Source: Roseateles_B sp041913905 (GTDB taxonomy: Bacteria > Pseudomonadota > Gammaproteobacteria > Burkholderiales > Burkholderiaceae_C). Taken from it: a DNA stretch of 64,000 bases. The DNA is taken from contig JAYSEK010000027.1 of NCBI GenBank assembly GCA_041913905.1, positions 1 to 64,000 of the forward strand. The letters run 5' to 3'. The notes under the pieces are model-generated. The model made no database searches and was not told where the DNA came from. It saw only the letters and a program-made list of their open reading frames with translations. Position numbers and translations under genes: made by a program. Below are positions 63,450 to 64,000 of the stretch, piece by piece (the first letter of the stretch is position 1; every line of letters begins with the position of its first letter).

Positions 63450-64000
63450 GAGGGAGCATTGTTGCGAAGATGCAGCTTCGCAGCAACGACCGGTCTGCTC
63501 AACAGCGGTCGTTGATGCTGCCAACCGGGAACGACTCAGATCAGCCTGAAGTCGTCATTGCCAGGTGATTGGCTCCTGTGCAGCGATTGCTGACCGTCGC
63601 GGCCGATCTCCGTACGGCAGCAAAGTGCCCAAAGCCGACGCTCACCAAACCTCGCAAACAGGTTGACCGGGGAAGTTCGCCAATGACAGCACTGCGGCAT
63701 TTCATTGCCGGAATGCGGTCCCAGCGGGCTGGGCACTGCGCAACCGTCCACCGCAACCAGGGCGGGCGCTGCGCTGTCAGTAGACGGTTTCCCAGACCGC
63801 CGCGAGTATCACGACGCCGGCCAAGATCATGCGACACGACCGTCGCTGTTCCGGTGTGTCGATCGTCAACATCCGCCGGCCCGTCCGTTAGGCGCGTCGG
63901 TTTGCGACGGGGAACGTGGCGACGATGGAAAGCGCCGCGTCGAACTCCAGATTGGCGATGTGTGATCTCAACCTGTCGAAAGCGTCCGGGTTCAGCATGC
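63450..64000. other. Window end without a recognised gene
   Basis: The stretch holds several short frames on both strands, none with a convincing ribosome-binding site or a recognisable family. GC remains below that of the core genome. It probably contains the promoter of the minus-strand HNH operon, and its far end may hold a decayed or partial gene continuing beyond the window. Confidence 0.45.

Overview
The window looks like the chromosome of a high-GC betaproteobacterium of the order Burkholderiales, probably near Rubrivivax, Roseateles or Leptothrix. That placement is an inference from the sucCD - TerC - pilA - pglL-like - moaC gene order, Burkholderiales-style proteins and Fur-box sequences, and the overall base composition. 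No rRNA, tRNA or CRISPR array was seen. One 100-N assembly gap lies at 25532-25631, beside a 55-bp duplication.

Region 1 (1-14145) is core genome. It holds the end of sucC and sucD, a TerC-family membrane protein, and a Hanks kinase / PP2C phosphatase / FHA signalling trio. A metallo-beta-lactamase-fold phosphodiesterase follows. Next is a type IV pilin gene behind a sigma-54-type promoter, then a phosphoethanolamine transferase and a PglL-like oligosaccharyltransferase that may modify the pilin. The region ends with moaC, a periplasmic M48 peptidase, a small membrane protein and an Alx-like TerC protein behind a yybP-ykoY manganese riboswitch.

Region 2 (14146-23775) is an iron-acquisition cassette with two near-perfect Fur boxes. 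It encodes a TonB-like protein, an FMN alpha-hydroxy-acid oxidase coupled to it, a TonB-dependent siderophore receptor, PiuC, a PepSY-type membrane protein, DUF2271, DUF4198, ApbE and a membrane-anchored flavodoxin/FNR reductase. The DUF2271 protein carries an ApbE flavinylation motif, so the cassette probably reduces ferric iron or siderophore through covalently bound flavin.

Region 3 (23776-50065) is mixed. It has an H1-like/SWIB protein, a PEP-CTERM protein, uvrA, a cyclase-like protein, a lipoprotein with a zincin motif and a solute-binding protein. It also has a large TonB-dependent receptor, a secreted cyanophycinase-like hydrolase, an S46 dipeptidyl-peptidase and a DUF885 peptidase-like protein, which together suggest peptide or cyanophycin scavenging. 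A lone AAA ATPase with an AT-rich leader, recQ, a cupin, a LytS/LytTR two-component system with a DUF2807 protein, and ssb complete it.

Region 4 (50066-64000) is an accessory island of lower GC, rich in conflict-system domains. It contains a PD-(D/E)XK/SEC-C protein next to a TIR protein, an XRE regulator, a lipoprotein and a DUF4365 protein. Two minus-strand operons follow. The first is a PIN-GNAT-ASCH fusion, an ASCH protein and a P-loop kinase-like protein. The second is HNH nuclease, TIR protein and HEPN/zinc-ribbon protein. An IS3-family element with 27-bp inverted repeats and a 3-bp target duplication has split the TIR gene of the second operon. Removing the element and one target copy restores a continuous frame of 246 residues that ends 18 bases before the HEPN gene. 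These two operons are the best candidates for undescribed defence systems.
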